Part shown: one piece after another, positions 1 to 6,295 of the stretch
Numbering within the stretch: position 1 is the first letter of the stretch
How the letters are laid out: each line of letters opens with the position of its first letter
Origin: Synergistaceae bacterium
GTDB taxonomy: Bacteria > Synergistota > Synergistia > Synergistales > Aminobacteriaceae
NCBI GenBank assembly: GCA_009784305.1
Contig: WRBZ01000030.1
Location: forward strand, 1-8,842
DNA: 8,842 nucleotides
Direction of reading: 5' to 3'
Position numbers and translations under genes: made by a program
The notes under the pieces: generated by a model
The model's input: the letters and a program-made list of their open reading frames with translations, nothing else
Database searches by the model: none
What the model was told of the DNA's origin: nothing

Positions 1-173
1 ACAATTTAACCGTTACCGTTATTGAGGATTATGACGATGGCGAAATCAGAGTATACGAGAAGACGTTCTCCATAGACAACAACGCGGCGGGCACTTATCA
101 GGTCGGTCCGTACAAGGTCTATGTGGACACCAAGGGCAACACTCAGATCCGTGCTTGCTATATCGTAAAGTGA
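1..173 (+). CDS. C-terminal end of a secreted M14-peptidase-like protein (partial)
   Basis: The reading frame is open from the window edge to a TGA at 171-173, giving about 56 residues; the start lies outside the window. The last residues, YKVYVDTKGNTQIRACYIVK, align closely with the end of the large M14 peptidase at 3065-5902 (YKVYVKTTGRDKIEKCYVVKN). The preceding stretch also matches: a V-rich strand, an acidic turn, then a strand ending in an NN pair (SIDNNA here, RIGNNVA there). This is therefore very likely a paralogue, or at least a protein sharing the same C-terminal beta-rich domain. No catalytic part is visible, so the peptidase assignment is inference from the shared tail. The gene runs towards the minus-strand genes and ends before a shared terminator. 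A further 16 in-frame sense codons follow the stop (see next feature). Confidence 0.75.
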   Translation, partial: NLTVTVIEDYDDGEIRVYEKTFSIDNNAAGTYQVGPYKVYVDTKGNTQIRACYIVK

Positions 174-224
174 GCTCCTGGCAATAACCAGAACAGCCAG
201 GGTAACCAGAACAGCCAAAAATAA
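174..224 (+). other. In-frame Asn/Gln-rich repeat tail after the stop codon
   Basis: Directly after the TGA of the left-edge gene the same frame stays open for 16 codons to a TAA at 222-224. It would encode APGNNQNSQGNQNSQK. The DNA contains a 15-base direct repeat (TAACCAGAACAGCCA at 185-199 and 203-217) with an 18-base period, so exactly six codons, giving two NQNSQ units. The related protein at 3065-5902 ends at the site equivalent to the TGA. The tail may be decayed coding sequence, a readthrough extension, or a simple repeat that happens to be in frame. Confidence 0.4.
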
Positions 225-238
225 GCAATAAATAGCAC

Positions 239-272
239 AAAAAACGACCGCGCTCCCATGAGCGCGGTTGTT
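239..272. terminator. Bidirectional rho-independent terminator
   Basis: A 12-bp stem (243-254 with 261-272, one G-T pair) encloses a 6-base loop. On the minus strand it is followed by six T (A239-A244 on the given strand), so it is a strong terminator for the ABC transporter genes. In the + direction the T stretch is weak (GTTCTT), but the hairpin can still serve the left-edge gene. It lies between two convergent genes, where a shared terminator is expected. Confidence 0.85.
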
Positions 273-305
273 CTTAGTAAAAATTCTATACTCTGCTCAA
301 TAGAA

Positions 306-959
306 CTAATTTACGCTCCAGCGTTTTTCTATCCACCTTAAAAAGAAACTTGTCACACTTGTCATAAGAAGGTAGATTAAGCCGACGGCGATAAAAGTTT
401 CAAATGAAGCGTATGTTGCGCTGCGGACCTGTTGGCCTACCATTGTAAGTTCGGCTATGGCGAGGGTTGAAAGCAATGATGATTCCTTTATGAGGGTGAC
501 GAATTCGTTCCCCATTGCTGGAAGCATGTTACGCAATGCCTGAGGAAGTATTATGAATCGCATGGTTTTTCCGTAGGAAAGCCCAAGCACTTTTCCCGCT
601 TCCCATTGCCCTTTTGGTATCGCTTCAATCCCTCCGCGCACTATTTCTCCAATGTAACCGGAAGAATTTATCACAAGCCCCAATACTCCGGAAACAAACG
701 CTGTAAGTCTTATTCCTATGGAAGGAAGCCCGAAATATATGAGAAAAAGTTGTATAAGCAGCGGCGTCCCTCTTATTATATATATGTAGCTTGCTGAGAT
801 GCCGCTTACAAGACGATTTGGCATAACACGCAAAGCCCCGACGATTACCCCAAGGATCGTTCCGAAAATCACAGCTAAAATAGAAACTTCAATAGTTACC
901 AATGCCGCTTTGAATAATAATGGCAAGCGCGGGATGATGACAGTAAAATCAAGCAACAT
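306..959 (-). CDS. Polar amino acid ABC transporter permease (HisM/GlnP type)
   Basis: This 217-residue inner-membrane permease belongs to the family that moves polar amino acids delivered by a periplasmic binding protein. The protein is very hydrophobic, with about five predicted membrane segments. It carries the family sequence [20 protein letters not shown] (near residues 60-79) and the EAA loop that contacts the ATPase ([12 protein letters not shown] through ILPQAL, about residues 120-141). Its length is normal for a HisM/HisQ/GlnP subunit. The ATG at 957-959 is preceded by a GGAGGGGG ribosome binding site and overlaps the 3' end of the ATPase gene by 11 bases, indicating translational coupling in one operon. 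Only one permease gene is present, so a homodimer is likely. The substrate cannot be read from sequence alone. Confidence 0.93.
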   Translation of the reverse strand: MLLDFTVIIPRLPLLFKAALVTIEVSILAVIFGTILGVIVGALRVMPNRLVSGISASYIYIIRGTPLLIQLFLIYFGLPSIGIRLTAFVSGVLGLVINSSGYIGEIVRGGIEAIPKGQWEAGKVLGLSYGKTMRFIILPQALRNMLPAMGNEFVTLIKESSLLSTLAIAELTMVGQQVRSATYASFETFIAVGLIYLLMTSVTSFFLRWIEKRWSVN

Positions 960-1703
960 GGAACACCCCCTCCATCCTCTGAAGAAACTGCCGGGTGCGC
1001 GCCATCTTTGGGCAATGGAAAATTTCTTTTGGAGGTCCCTGCTCGATTATTTTCCCTTCATCCATGAACATTACCCTATCCGAAACTTCATGGGCAAAAG
1101 TCATCTCGTGGGTAATTATCAGCATCGTCATTCCTGTATGCGTAAGCGACGCGATAACTTCAAGCACTTCTCCAACCAATTCAGGGTCAAGCGCGCTGGT
1201 AGGTTCATCAAAGAGCAGTATACGGGCTTCATGGCAAGCGCGCGCGCAATCGCCACGCGCTGCTGCTGCCCTCCGGATAATTGGCGCGGGCGGGCCTTTA
1301 CCTTATCCTGAAGCCCCACTCGCTCAAGAAGATCAATTGCGTCTTTTACAGCTTCCTCTTTTCTCATTCCAAGTATGTTGATGGGAGATAATGTGAGATT
1401 TTCGAGGACGGTAAGGTGAGGATATAGATTGAACTGTTGAAATATCATTCCAACGATACGCGCGCTCTGGCTATTCGAGTGCCGCGAACCATCGAAACGC
1501 TCTCCGAAAAAATGAATTTCACCGCTGTCTATCGCTTCAAGTTCGCATAAACAGCGGGCAAGCGTGCTCTTACCGGAACCGCTTGGTCCTATAACTGATA
1601 TTACCTCCCCTTCGTCTATTGAAAAAGATATATCATCCAAAACGAGAAGAGGGCCGAAACTCTTTCGGAGATTGCTCACTTCAACCGCTTTTATTACAGG
1701 CAA
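949..1703 (-). pseudogene. Amino acid ABC transporter ATPase (GlnQ/HisP type), frameshifted
   Basis: The ATP-binding subunit partners the permease at 306-959. Read across one frameshift it is 251 residues, the normal family length. Frame one (1703 down to the shift) has Walker A GPSGSGKST (39-47), the Q loop FQQFNLYPHLTVLEN (88-102) and the signature [17 protein letters not shown] (142-158). The frame then breaks at the GGG run 1224-1226. The next frame continues with Walker B and D loop [15 protein letters not shown] and the switch histidine in IITHEM, to a stop at 949-951. Adding one C to the coding-strand CCC run restores the protein exactly, so a 1-base homopolymer deletion, real or a sequencing error, is the simplest explanation. 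Unshifted, the product would be a 191-residue protein without Walker B and surely inactive. The start is TTG with AAGGAGG ten bases upstream. No binding-protein gene is adjacent. Confidence 0.9.
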
Positions 1704-1713
1704 ATATACTACT

Positions 1714-1720
1714 CCTCCTT
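1714..1720 (-). promoter_or_regulatory. Ribosome binding site fixing the TTG start of the ABC ATPase
   Basis: AAGGAGG on the minus strand lies 10 bases before the TTG at 1701-1703. No ATG in the frame is better placed, and starting here puts the conserved first beta strand (IKAVEVSNLRKSF) at the usual distance from the N terminus. Confidence 0.75.
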
Positions 1721-1761
1721 ATAAAGGCATTGTGGAGACAAAAACAATTCTCGCTTAATGC

Positions 1762-1785
1762 GGGCGGCAGGTTGCCGTCCCTACA
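1762..1785. repeat. Small palindromic repeat of the TGTAGGGG family
   Basis: On the minus strand this reads TGTAGGGACGGCAACC followed by a complementary arm. The arms 1762-1769 and 1773-1780 pair over 8 bp (one G-T) around a 3-base loop. The same core occurs at 2954-2965 (+ strand), 3027-3038 and 7781-7794 (both minus). Its TAG at 1781-1783 is the stop codon of the DUF4365 gene. Confidence 0.55.
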
Positions 1786-2719
1786 TTCTCAACTCTGATG
1801 CTGCCGTTGTATTGAATTTCAGCCCATTTTCGTATACCGGGCCGTAGCTTCCTGCCAGTTTACTTTTATCATATTGCGCATTGCATATGTATTTGTCCGC
1901 ACAGAGAAAAGACTTGCCAAGCTCATTCAAGCGCATTTCAAGCCTGAAGTGCGCTATCTCTTCCGCTTCTATCATCCATGGACGGATATCGCAAAGCGGG
2001 GTATGGCCGTTTGCTTCGCTTTTCATGTGTGCGTCGTAAAAATCCTTGTCTGCTATTATCTCAGCCCACGGGAACAGCTCGCGGAAACGGAAAACGAACG
2101 GCATATCAGGATCGATATAGAACGGCCAGTCATATATATGCTGCTTTTCACCCGCAAGATCGGTAATGTTGATTTTTAATACTCCTCTTCCAGCCGGTCG
2201 ATTTATGTTTTCCTCAGTTATTATAAAAAGCCTTTGGTTTTCGCTCTCTATAATGTCCATCCACGGGCGGTCAATTGCAAGCCTGTTCAAGTTCGGGCTG
2301 TATGATGGAATTTCATGAATGTTCCGGACAGCGTCTTCGGTAAATTCCTGTGTCTTGGGGACATCAATGCTCCAGCCTGATTCCGAAAAAGTTATATTAT
2401 CTTCTCTCAAGTGTTCATAAAACACCTTTCCGGTGTTGTTGTCATGAACCATTATTAATATTGGGATTGAATGTTGGAACCAATAGATAAGGTTATCATT
2501 GTTCCCGCCGCATAAATAAACATTTTTCCGGTCAACCGCGTCAGCGGAATAGATTTTAACTCCAAGAACGCGCATTGGGTCATAAGACGATTTGTATATT
2601 TCAATATGGCCGTCAATTCCCGTTATTCCCGGTATTTGCTCCCTGAAAATAAACTCCGTGAACCCGTCCGCTATGCGCCCGATAGAATACAATCCAGCTC
2701 TGTTATTTTTCATCTGCAA
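1781..2719 (-). CDS. DUF4365 domain protein (PD-(D/E)XK-nuclease-like N terminus)
   Basis: The N-terminal ~100 residues match the DUF4365 pattern as I know it: FREQIPGITGIDGHIEI (25-41), a V-x-S strand near 54-58, then YWFQHSIPILIMVHD and KVFYEHL. DUF4365 proteins belong to the PD-(D/E)XK nuclease fold, and some occur with phage defence or mobile elements. D36 in GIDG fits the catalytic aspartate. The strand that usually reads Q-V-K-S is K55-I-Y57-S here, so the usual catalytic lysine seems replaced by tyrosine. Residues from about 110 to 312 are not recognised. GGGGTGAG suits the TTG at 2717-2719 better by spacing; the ATG at 2711-2713 is the alternative start. The gene has its own promoter candidate and lies 77 bases before the ABC ATPase on the same strand, so it may be cotranscribed with it. 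The stop codon falls inside a dispersed repeat, so the C terminus may be altered. Confidence 0.65.
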   Translation of the reverse strand: MQMKNNRAGLYSIGRIADGFTEFIFREQIPGITGIDGHIEIYKSSYDPMRVLGVKIYSADAVDRKNVYLCGGNNDNLIYWFQHSIPILIMVHDNNTGKVFYEHLREDNITFSESGWSIDVPKTQEFTEDAVRNIHEIPSYSPNLNRLAIDRPWMDIIESENQRLFIITEENINRPAGRGVLKINITDLAGEKQHIYDWPFYIDPDMPFVFRFRELFPWAEIIADKDFYDAHMKSEANGHTPLCDIRPWMIEAEEIAHFRLEMRLNELGKSFLCADKYICNAQYDKSKLAGSYGPVYENGLKFNTTAASELRM

Positions 2720-2761
2720 CGAAACTCACCCCGTCAAAAATTATTTTCACCTCGAAAACTT

Positions 2762-2790
2762 AGTATATCATGGCTATAGCTCAAAGAACA
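2762..2790 (-). promoter_or_regulatory. Candidate promoter of the DUF4365 gene
   Basis: On the minus strand TATACT (2762-2767) is preceded by TGA, an extended -10 element. A weak -35 TGTTCT (2785-2790) lies 17 bases upstream. The -10 element is about 40 bases before the start codon. Confidence 0.45.
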
Positions 2791-2819
2791 GGTGTATCTG
2801 CGCGTGTCGGAGAATAATG

Positions 2820-2858
2820 GGGGCGCCCTTACGGGAGCGCGGCGGGAGATTACCCGCC
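2820..2858. repeat. Two adjacent GC-rich hairpins
   Basis: The first hairpin pairs GCGCCC (2823-2828) with GGGAGCGC around TTAC, with one bulged A. The second pairs GGCGGG (2841-2846) with CCCGCC around AGATTA. Neither has a T tract. They belong to the palindrome-rich gap 2720-3064, where I see no gene. Confidence 0.5.
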
Positions 2859-2861
2859 CGG

Positions 2862-2910
2862 AAAAACGCTCCTTGTAAAGACAGCTGGAAAACGTCTTTA
2901 TAAGGAGCGT
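2862..2910 (-). terminator. Long hairpin, likely terminator of the M14 peptidase gene
   Basis: The arms 2866-2882 and 2894-2910 are complementary over 17 bp with a single exception (G2875 opposite T2901) and an 11-base loop. On the minus strand five T follow (A2862-A2866), placing a terminator about 155 bases after the peptidase stop. The exception is a G-U pair only in + strand RNA and a C-A mismatch in minus RNA, so the element may also be a mobile palindrome not selected only for termination. Confidence 0.55.
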
Positions 2911-2953
2911 CATTTTGATTTCAACGGGGATACGGCTTTACAAAACTGGTCGC

Positions 2954-3038
2954 TGTAGAGGACGCACCCTTTGGCGTCCCGTTTAAAACCCCGTTTTATT
3001 TTGAAGCCTGCGGGACGCCTCTCTCGGCGTCCCCTACA
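2954..3038. repeat. Imperfect inverted-repeat element, about 85 bp
   Basis: The left end TGTAGAGGACGC (2954-2965) is the inverted complement of the right end GCGTCCCCTACA (3027-3038) with one mismatch. Each end also carries its own hairpin: GGACGC with GCGTCC near 2960-2978, and GGGACGCC with GGCGTCCC at 3012-3033. TACAAAACTGG and TACAAAATTGG lie just outside. There is no ORF inside. The layout resembles a small non-coding palindromic repeat or MITE-like remnant. Confidence 0.5.
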
Positions 3039-3064
3039 AAATTGGAATCAAGTTAATCTTCAGT

Positions 3065-5902
3065 CTAATTCTTAACAACGTAACACTTTTCAATCTTGTC
3101 TCTGCCGGTAGTCTTTACATAGACTTTGTACCCGCCGACATCGTAGTTGCTCGCCACGTTGTTACCGATTCTGAAATCCTTTTCGCCTGCCAGCTCCTCA
3201 TAATACCCGGAACCCTCGCGGTAAACTTTCCATACGACGATTGTCAGCGTATTCATGTTGCCATTCTTGTCTTTTACAACAAAGGCTTCAGCATATACGT
3301 CGTCCAGCGGCCCTTCATTAACTTTTACGAGGTCGAAGTCGCCCTCGCCGACACTCTTGGCGAGATAGAGACGACCGTTTTCGAAGCCTGCCGGCGCTAC
3401 AATGGTGACTCTGTTATCGGTGACAAATCCGTTTAAATCCACGGCTTCCCCGTTTGGAAGCAGGAACGCCTCGGTAATGAGATGATTTGGTGTATTTTTA
3501 TAATCTCTCGCGGCAAGAACCGGAAGCTCCAATTTGCTGACGTATTCAGGGAGATTTGCATATCCCAGCTTATCTTTGATCAGCTTGAGTTCCTCTAATG
3601 TCGGCGAATGGACTTTTTCCACCATCGTCAGCATGAACGGTACGTTCAAGTTTGCCGGATAAGTATCGGGCAGCTCGGTTCCCATATAGCGATAAACAGG
3701 GAATTCCTGGTTTAGCACTGCCGGAATGAACGTGTCGCGGTAATTCGCCGGTATATAGGACGTGTTGCCGGTTGCTCCTCTTGTGCGGCTCAGATAGTAG
3801 TTGCCGTAGTTGCGAATGGCGCCCGGTTCAAGCGCGAGCCCCGCCAACGATGCCCCCAACTGATCCATGCGCACTACAAAGCTGTCTTTGGGGAAATTTA
3901 CGTCCTTCGTAGCTTTCGTATACGTTCTGATCGCGGTGCTGATCTGGCTGGTTGTGCCGCTTGTGCTTTGATTGGCGGCTCCGGTTCCAGTTACTGTATA
4001 AGCCTCGACTTCAAGCGTCGTATCGTAAGCCAGGCGTTCGAGTTTTGCGCCGGTGTAGTAAAGACGGATAGCAGCCTCGTAATACTGCGCCGGGATAACA
4101 TACGCCACGGGCCGGTCAACCCACGACCGCGTATCGTTAGAGTTGACCACGGAGCCGCGCGCGCGGATTCCTCTCACAGGCCTTGATCCGTAACGTACTC
4201 CCTGGATGACCTCGTCAGTAGTAGCTTTCCTCCAGTCGCCGAATTCGATAACCTGGCGGCTGTCGTCCTCGGTAGCCGGCGTCTGCCCCCAGAATGAAAG
4301 CGGCCTGGTTCTTGCAATTTCATCCTCACGTGCGCCATAAATGGCGTCCATGATTACATCCCGGTGATTTGCTGCGGTCTGGCAGATGGCAAGAGCGCCG
4401 AGATAATGAGCGTACGTACGGCGCAGGTAGTTCAAACGAACTGTATTGCCGTGCTCGGCGTTCGCCGCTTCGTGAACGAACACCAGGGACTGGTTTCCGA
4501 GGCCAACTCCGTTTATGCCGATCCCCTCTTCAGGGACCAGGGCAAAATCGCTGTGCGCCTGGGTGTAAGTGAGCCGACCACCATATGGGGACAAGGTTGT
4601 TCCGTTGCTTGCGACAACCTCGTCAAGGTCGACGTATTGGGTTCCACCGGCAGACCCGCCGATATACCAAGCCCATCCGACTTTTTTGTCCTCAAGGAGT
4701 TTTCTCGTAGCGGGTTCGTAAAGATACTGCCCAAGGTCCCTCACCCGTTTATCCACGTTCAGGTTGAAAGTAAAGGTTGTTGTCATCGCCGGTTGATAGC
4801 CCCGACGATAACCATTGGATGTGTAGGCGGTTCCGGTGGCAGTGTTACGTGTCTGTTCGCTATCCCAGGTATAGCCCATCTCATGTCCGCAGAAACTGAC
4901 GATGGGGTCGTAGGCTATATTAAGCTGGCGGACGGCGCGTACAAGCGGCGTCTCGAATCCTACGAAATCGCGGTTCATGTCGATTCCACTCGAACCCTGG
5001 CCGGCGTTGCCAGAAGGAGCGGCGCCCGTCGAAGCGCGATTCCAGGCGTAAGCTCCGTCTATGTTGAATCGCGGAACTATGACGACGGTAACCTTATCCA
5101 GAATGGCGCCAAAGTCCACTCCGTCCCTTGTCCAGCCTCTTGCTAAATCTGCTGCGAGCTGCAACAGTGCTTCACCCGGAGATGTCTCATTGCCATGGAT
5201 TTGGCCATGCAGCCACACTACCGGCTTACCGAGATCTCTTACTTCTTCCGGGGTGAAAGCCACGCCGCCCTTACTGAGCACTCCAACTACGAGTTCGAAG
5301 GTTCTTTCGAGGTTATAGCCGGCTGTACCGCCGGTTCCCGAGAAAAATGGGAATCCGGTTACGAGCTGATATTTCATATTGCTGCCGGGCAGCTTTGAAA
5401 GGCTGTCAAACCAATCGTTCATTTCCTTGTTGGTAGTGTAATAAGCGGTGTAGCCCCGCAGATCCTCGTTTCGCGTATGAAGCCGCTCCGATACGAACGG
5501 TACGTGAACGCTGCTGTCGCTGTAATCTACGTTTACATAACGGAAAGCCGGTGAAGTGAACCATTGCGCTACTTCCGACTCGTACACGTTCGTCCCGAAG
5601 GTAAAATACTCCATACCCAGCCGCATTGACTCGGGGAAGTTAGCTGTTGAAGGGGTGTTAGCGCCCTGCGCCCTTCCAAATGGGGTGGTTGGAACGGCGA
5701 GCGCAGGAGTGATCCCAACCCATGGTCCTGATTCTGACCCCAACCCCATCCGGGTCGCATATTCCTTGCGTGACTCCGCGTCCAATACATCATCATGAAT
5801 GATAAAGTTTCCGGGAGCAAAAGGCTCAGCATGTCCCGGCACAACAAACGAAAACATCAGTAAAGCAACCAATAAAAATTTCATAAAACGTGAACTACTC
5901 AT
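3065..5902 (-). CDS. Exported M14 zinc carboxypeptidase-like protein, 945 aa
   Basis: This is a predicted metallopeptidase acting outside the cytoplasm, probably releasing amino acids or peptides for uptake. A signal peptide is clear: SRFMKFLLVALLMFSFVVPG, with cleavage likely after GHA at about residue 25. The M14 motifs follow in order: HGNE (H236 and E239, zinc ligands) within LHGQIHGNETSPGEAL; FNIDG (279-283, the family NPDG site); GIDMNRDF (306-313, substrate-binding Arg311); GHEMG with H340 as the likely third zinc ligand; and LVFVHEA, where E478 may be the catalytic glutamate. Residues after about 520 are beta-rich and not assigned, ending in a domain shared with the protein at 1-173. 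ATG 5900-5902 is chosen because AGGAGG lies 9 bases upstream; the in-frame TTG at 5906-5908 is only 3 bases from it. It is far longer than a single-domain carboxypeptidase (about 300 residues). Substrate unknown. Confidence 0.85.
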   Translation of the reverse strand: MSSSRFMKFLLVALLMFSFVVPGHAEPFAPGNFIIHDDVLDAESRKEYATRMGLGSESGPWVGITPALAVPTTPFGRAQGANTPSTANFPESMRLGMEYFTFGTNVYESEVAQWFTSPAFRYVNVDYSDSSVHVPFVSERLHTRNEDLRGYTAYYTTNKEMNDWFDSLSKLPGSNMKYQLVTGFPFFSGTGGTAGYNLERTFELVVGVLSKGGVAFTPEEVRDLGKPVVWLHGQIHGNETSPGEALLQLAADLARGWTRDGVDFGAILDKVTVVIVPRFNIDGAYAWNRASTGAAPSGNAGQGSSGIDMNRDFVGFETPLVRAVRQLNIAYDPIVSFCGHEMGYTWDSEQTRNTATGTAYTSNGYRRGYQPAMTTTFTFNLNVDKRVRDLGQYLYEPATRKLLEDKKVGWAWYIGGSAGGTQYVDLDEVVASNGTTLSPYGGRLTYTQAHSDFALVPEEGIGINGVGLGNQSLVFVHEAANAEHGNTVRLNYLRRTYAHYLGALAICQTAANHRDVIMDAIYGAREDEIARTRPLSFWGQTPATEDDSRQVIEFGDWRKATTDEVIQGVRYGSRPVRGIRARGSVVNSNDTRSWVDRPVAYVIPAQYYEAAIRLYYTGAKLERLAYDTTLEVEAYTVTGTGAANQSTSGTTSQISTAIRTYTKATKDVNFPKDSFVVRMDQLGASLAGLALEPGAIRNYGNYYLSRTRGATGNTSYIPANYRDTFIPAVLNQEFPVYRYMGTELPDTYPANLNVPFMLTMVEKVHSPTLEELKLIKDKLGYANLPEYVSKLELPVLAARDYKNTPNHLITEAFLLPNGEAVDLNGFVTDNRVTIVAPAGFENGRLYLAKSVGEGDFDLVKVNEGPLDDVYAEAFVVKDKNGNMNTLTIVVWKVYREGSGYYEELAGEKDFRIGNNVASNYDVGGYKVYVKTTGRDKIEKCYVVKN

Positions 5903-6085
5903 TATCAAACGCCTCCTGTAAAGTTTTTGTAAAGAAAAGTGAAGATCTTAAAACATAAAACTGAAACAATCTGAACTCGTAAATCCTGTATCGAAATCAA
6001 TCTGGCGTTAATAATTCATAAATCACCTCCGTATATAATTCTATAAAATTAAGATTCCTTACTTTTGAGCCGGTCGCTATTTTTG
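5903..6085 (-). other. Leader region of the M14 peptidase gene
   Basis: These 183 bases precede the peptidase start. They hold its AGGAGG site, two CTTTACA repeats just upstream of it, a 3-codon ORF with a perfect ribosome binding site (6008-6030), and the AT-rich string TTATAGAATTATATAC (around 6031-6046), which could contain a -10 element. I found no convincing -35 partner, so no promoter is called. Confidence 0.4.
6008..6030 (-). other. Minimal 3-codon ORF (MNY) with perfect Shine-Dalgarno
   Basis: GGAGGTGAT (6022-6030 on the minus strand) is fully complementary to the usual 3' end of 16S rRNA. It stands two bases before ATG AAT TAT TAA (6019 down to 6008). It lies about 105 bases upstream of the peptidase start. 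It could be a regulatory mini-ORF, a ribosome standby site, or the leftover start of a lost gene. Confidence 0.4.
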
Positions 6086-6126
6086 AAAAAAAAAGAGGCG
6101 GACCCTTTTATTTAAGGTCCGCCCCT
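6086..6126 (-). terminator. Rho-independent terminator after the small membrane peptide
   Basis: An 11-bp stem (6094-6104 with 6116-6126) encloses an 11-base loop and is followed on the minus strand by nine consecutive T (A6086-A6094). The single non-Watson-Crick position (A6096 with C6124) is a U-G pair only in minus-strand RNA, which supports this direction. It begins 23 bases after the small ORF and separates it from the peptidase gene. Confidence 0.9.
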
Positions 6127-6149
6127 CTACGTTTTCGGCCAACAGTTTC

Positions 6150-6263
6150 TCAGCTCGTCGTCGGAGGAACAGACCACAAGGTAATGAGACCGAGAATCAT
6201 AATTATTACAACCTGAGAAGCAGTATTACTTTTCAGCAACGAATTCAAATTCAGCATATTCAT
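6150..6263 (-). CDS. Small single-pass membrane peptide, 37 aa
   Basis: The ORF runs from ATG 6261-6263 to TGA 6150-6152. AAGGAGG lies eight bases upstream of the ATG, a near-ideal site. A consensus promoter stands 32 bases before the ATG, and a strong terminator starts 23 bases after the stop, so this looks like a complete monocistronic gene. The peptide has a polar, Asn-rich N terminus (MNMLNLNSLLKSNTASQ), one hydrophobic span (VVIIMILGLITLW, about residues 18-30) and a short SVPPTTS tail. I do not recognise the family. Type I toxin peptides have this size and shape, but no antisense RNA promoter was seen. A small regulatory membrane protein is equally possible. The function is unknown; the evidence is for expression, not role. 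Confidence 0.7.
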   Translation of the reverse strand: MNMLNLNSLLKSNTASQVVIIMILGLITLWSVPPTTS

Positions 6264-6295
6264 GTGTCTTTCCTCCTTTTCCAAGAATTTTTGAT

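Noticed and set aside
171..173. Genome-wide reassignment of TGA as a sense codon
   Set aside because: The in-frame tail after this TGA raised the idea, but trpB and rpsO end in TGA at the expected protein ends and tryptophan is encoded by TGG, so TGA is a normal stop.
1704..1760. Promoter TTGTTT-17-TTATAA directly upstream of the ABC ATPase
   Set aside because: Transcription from it would begin in or after the AAGGAGG site, leaving the TTG start without a usable ribosome binding site.
2820..3040. CRISPR array suggested by repeated palindromes
   Set aside because: The repeats are not direct repeats of constant length with even spacers; they are different hairpins in different orientations.
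4364..5146. A 260-codon + strand ORF opposite the M14 peptidase gene
   Set aside because: It is antisense to a protein with clear family motifs, has no ribosome binding site that I can see, and its product is rich in Ser, Arg and Cys without recognisable features. It is a shadow of the peptidase reading frame.
5903..5908. TTG at 5906-5908 as the start of the M14 peptidase
   Set aside because: It lies only three bases from the AGGAGG site, too close for efficient initiation; the ATG at 5900-5902 is at nine bases.
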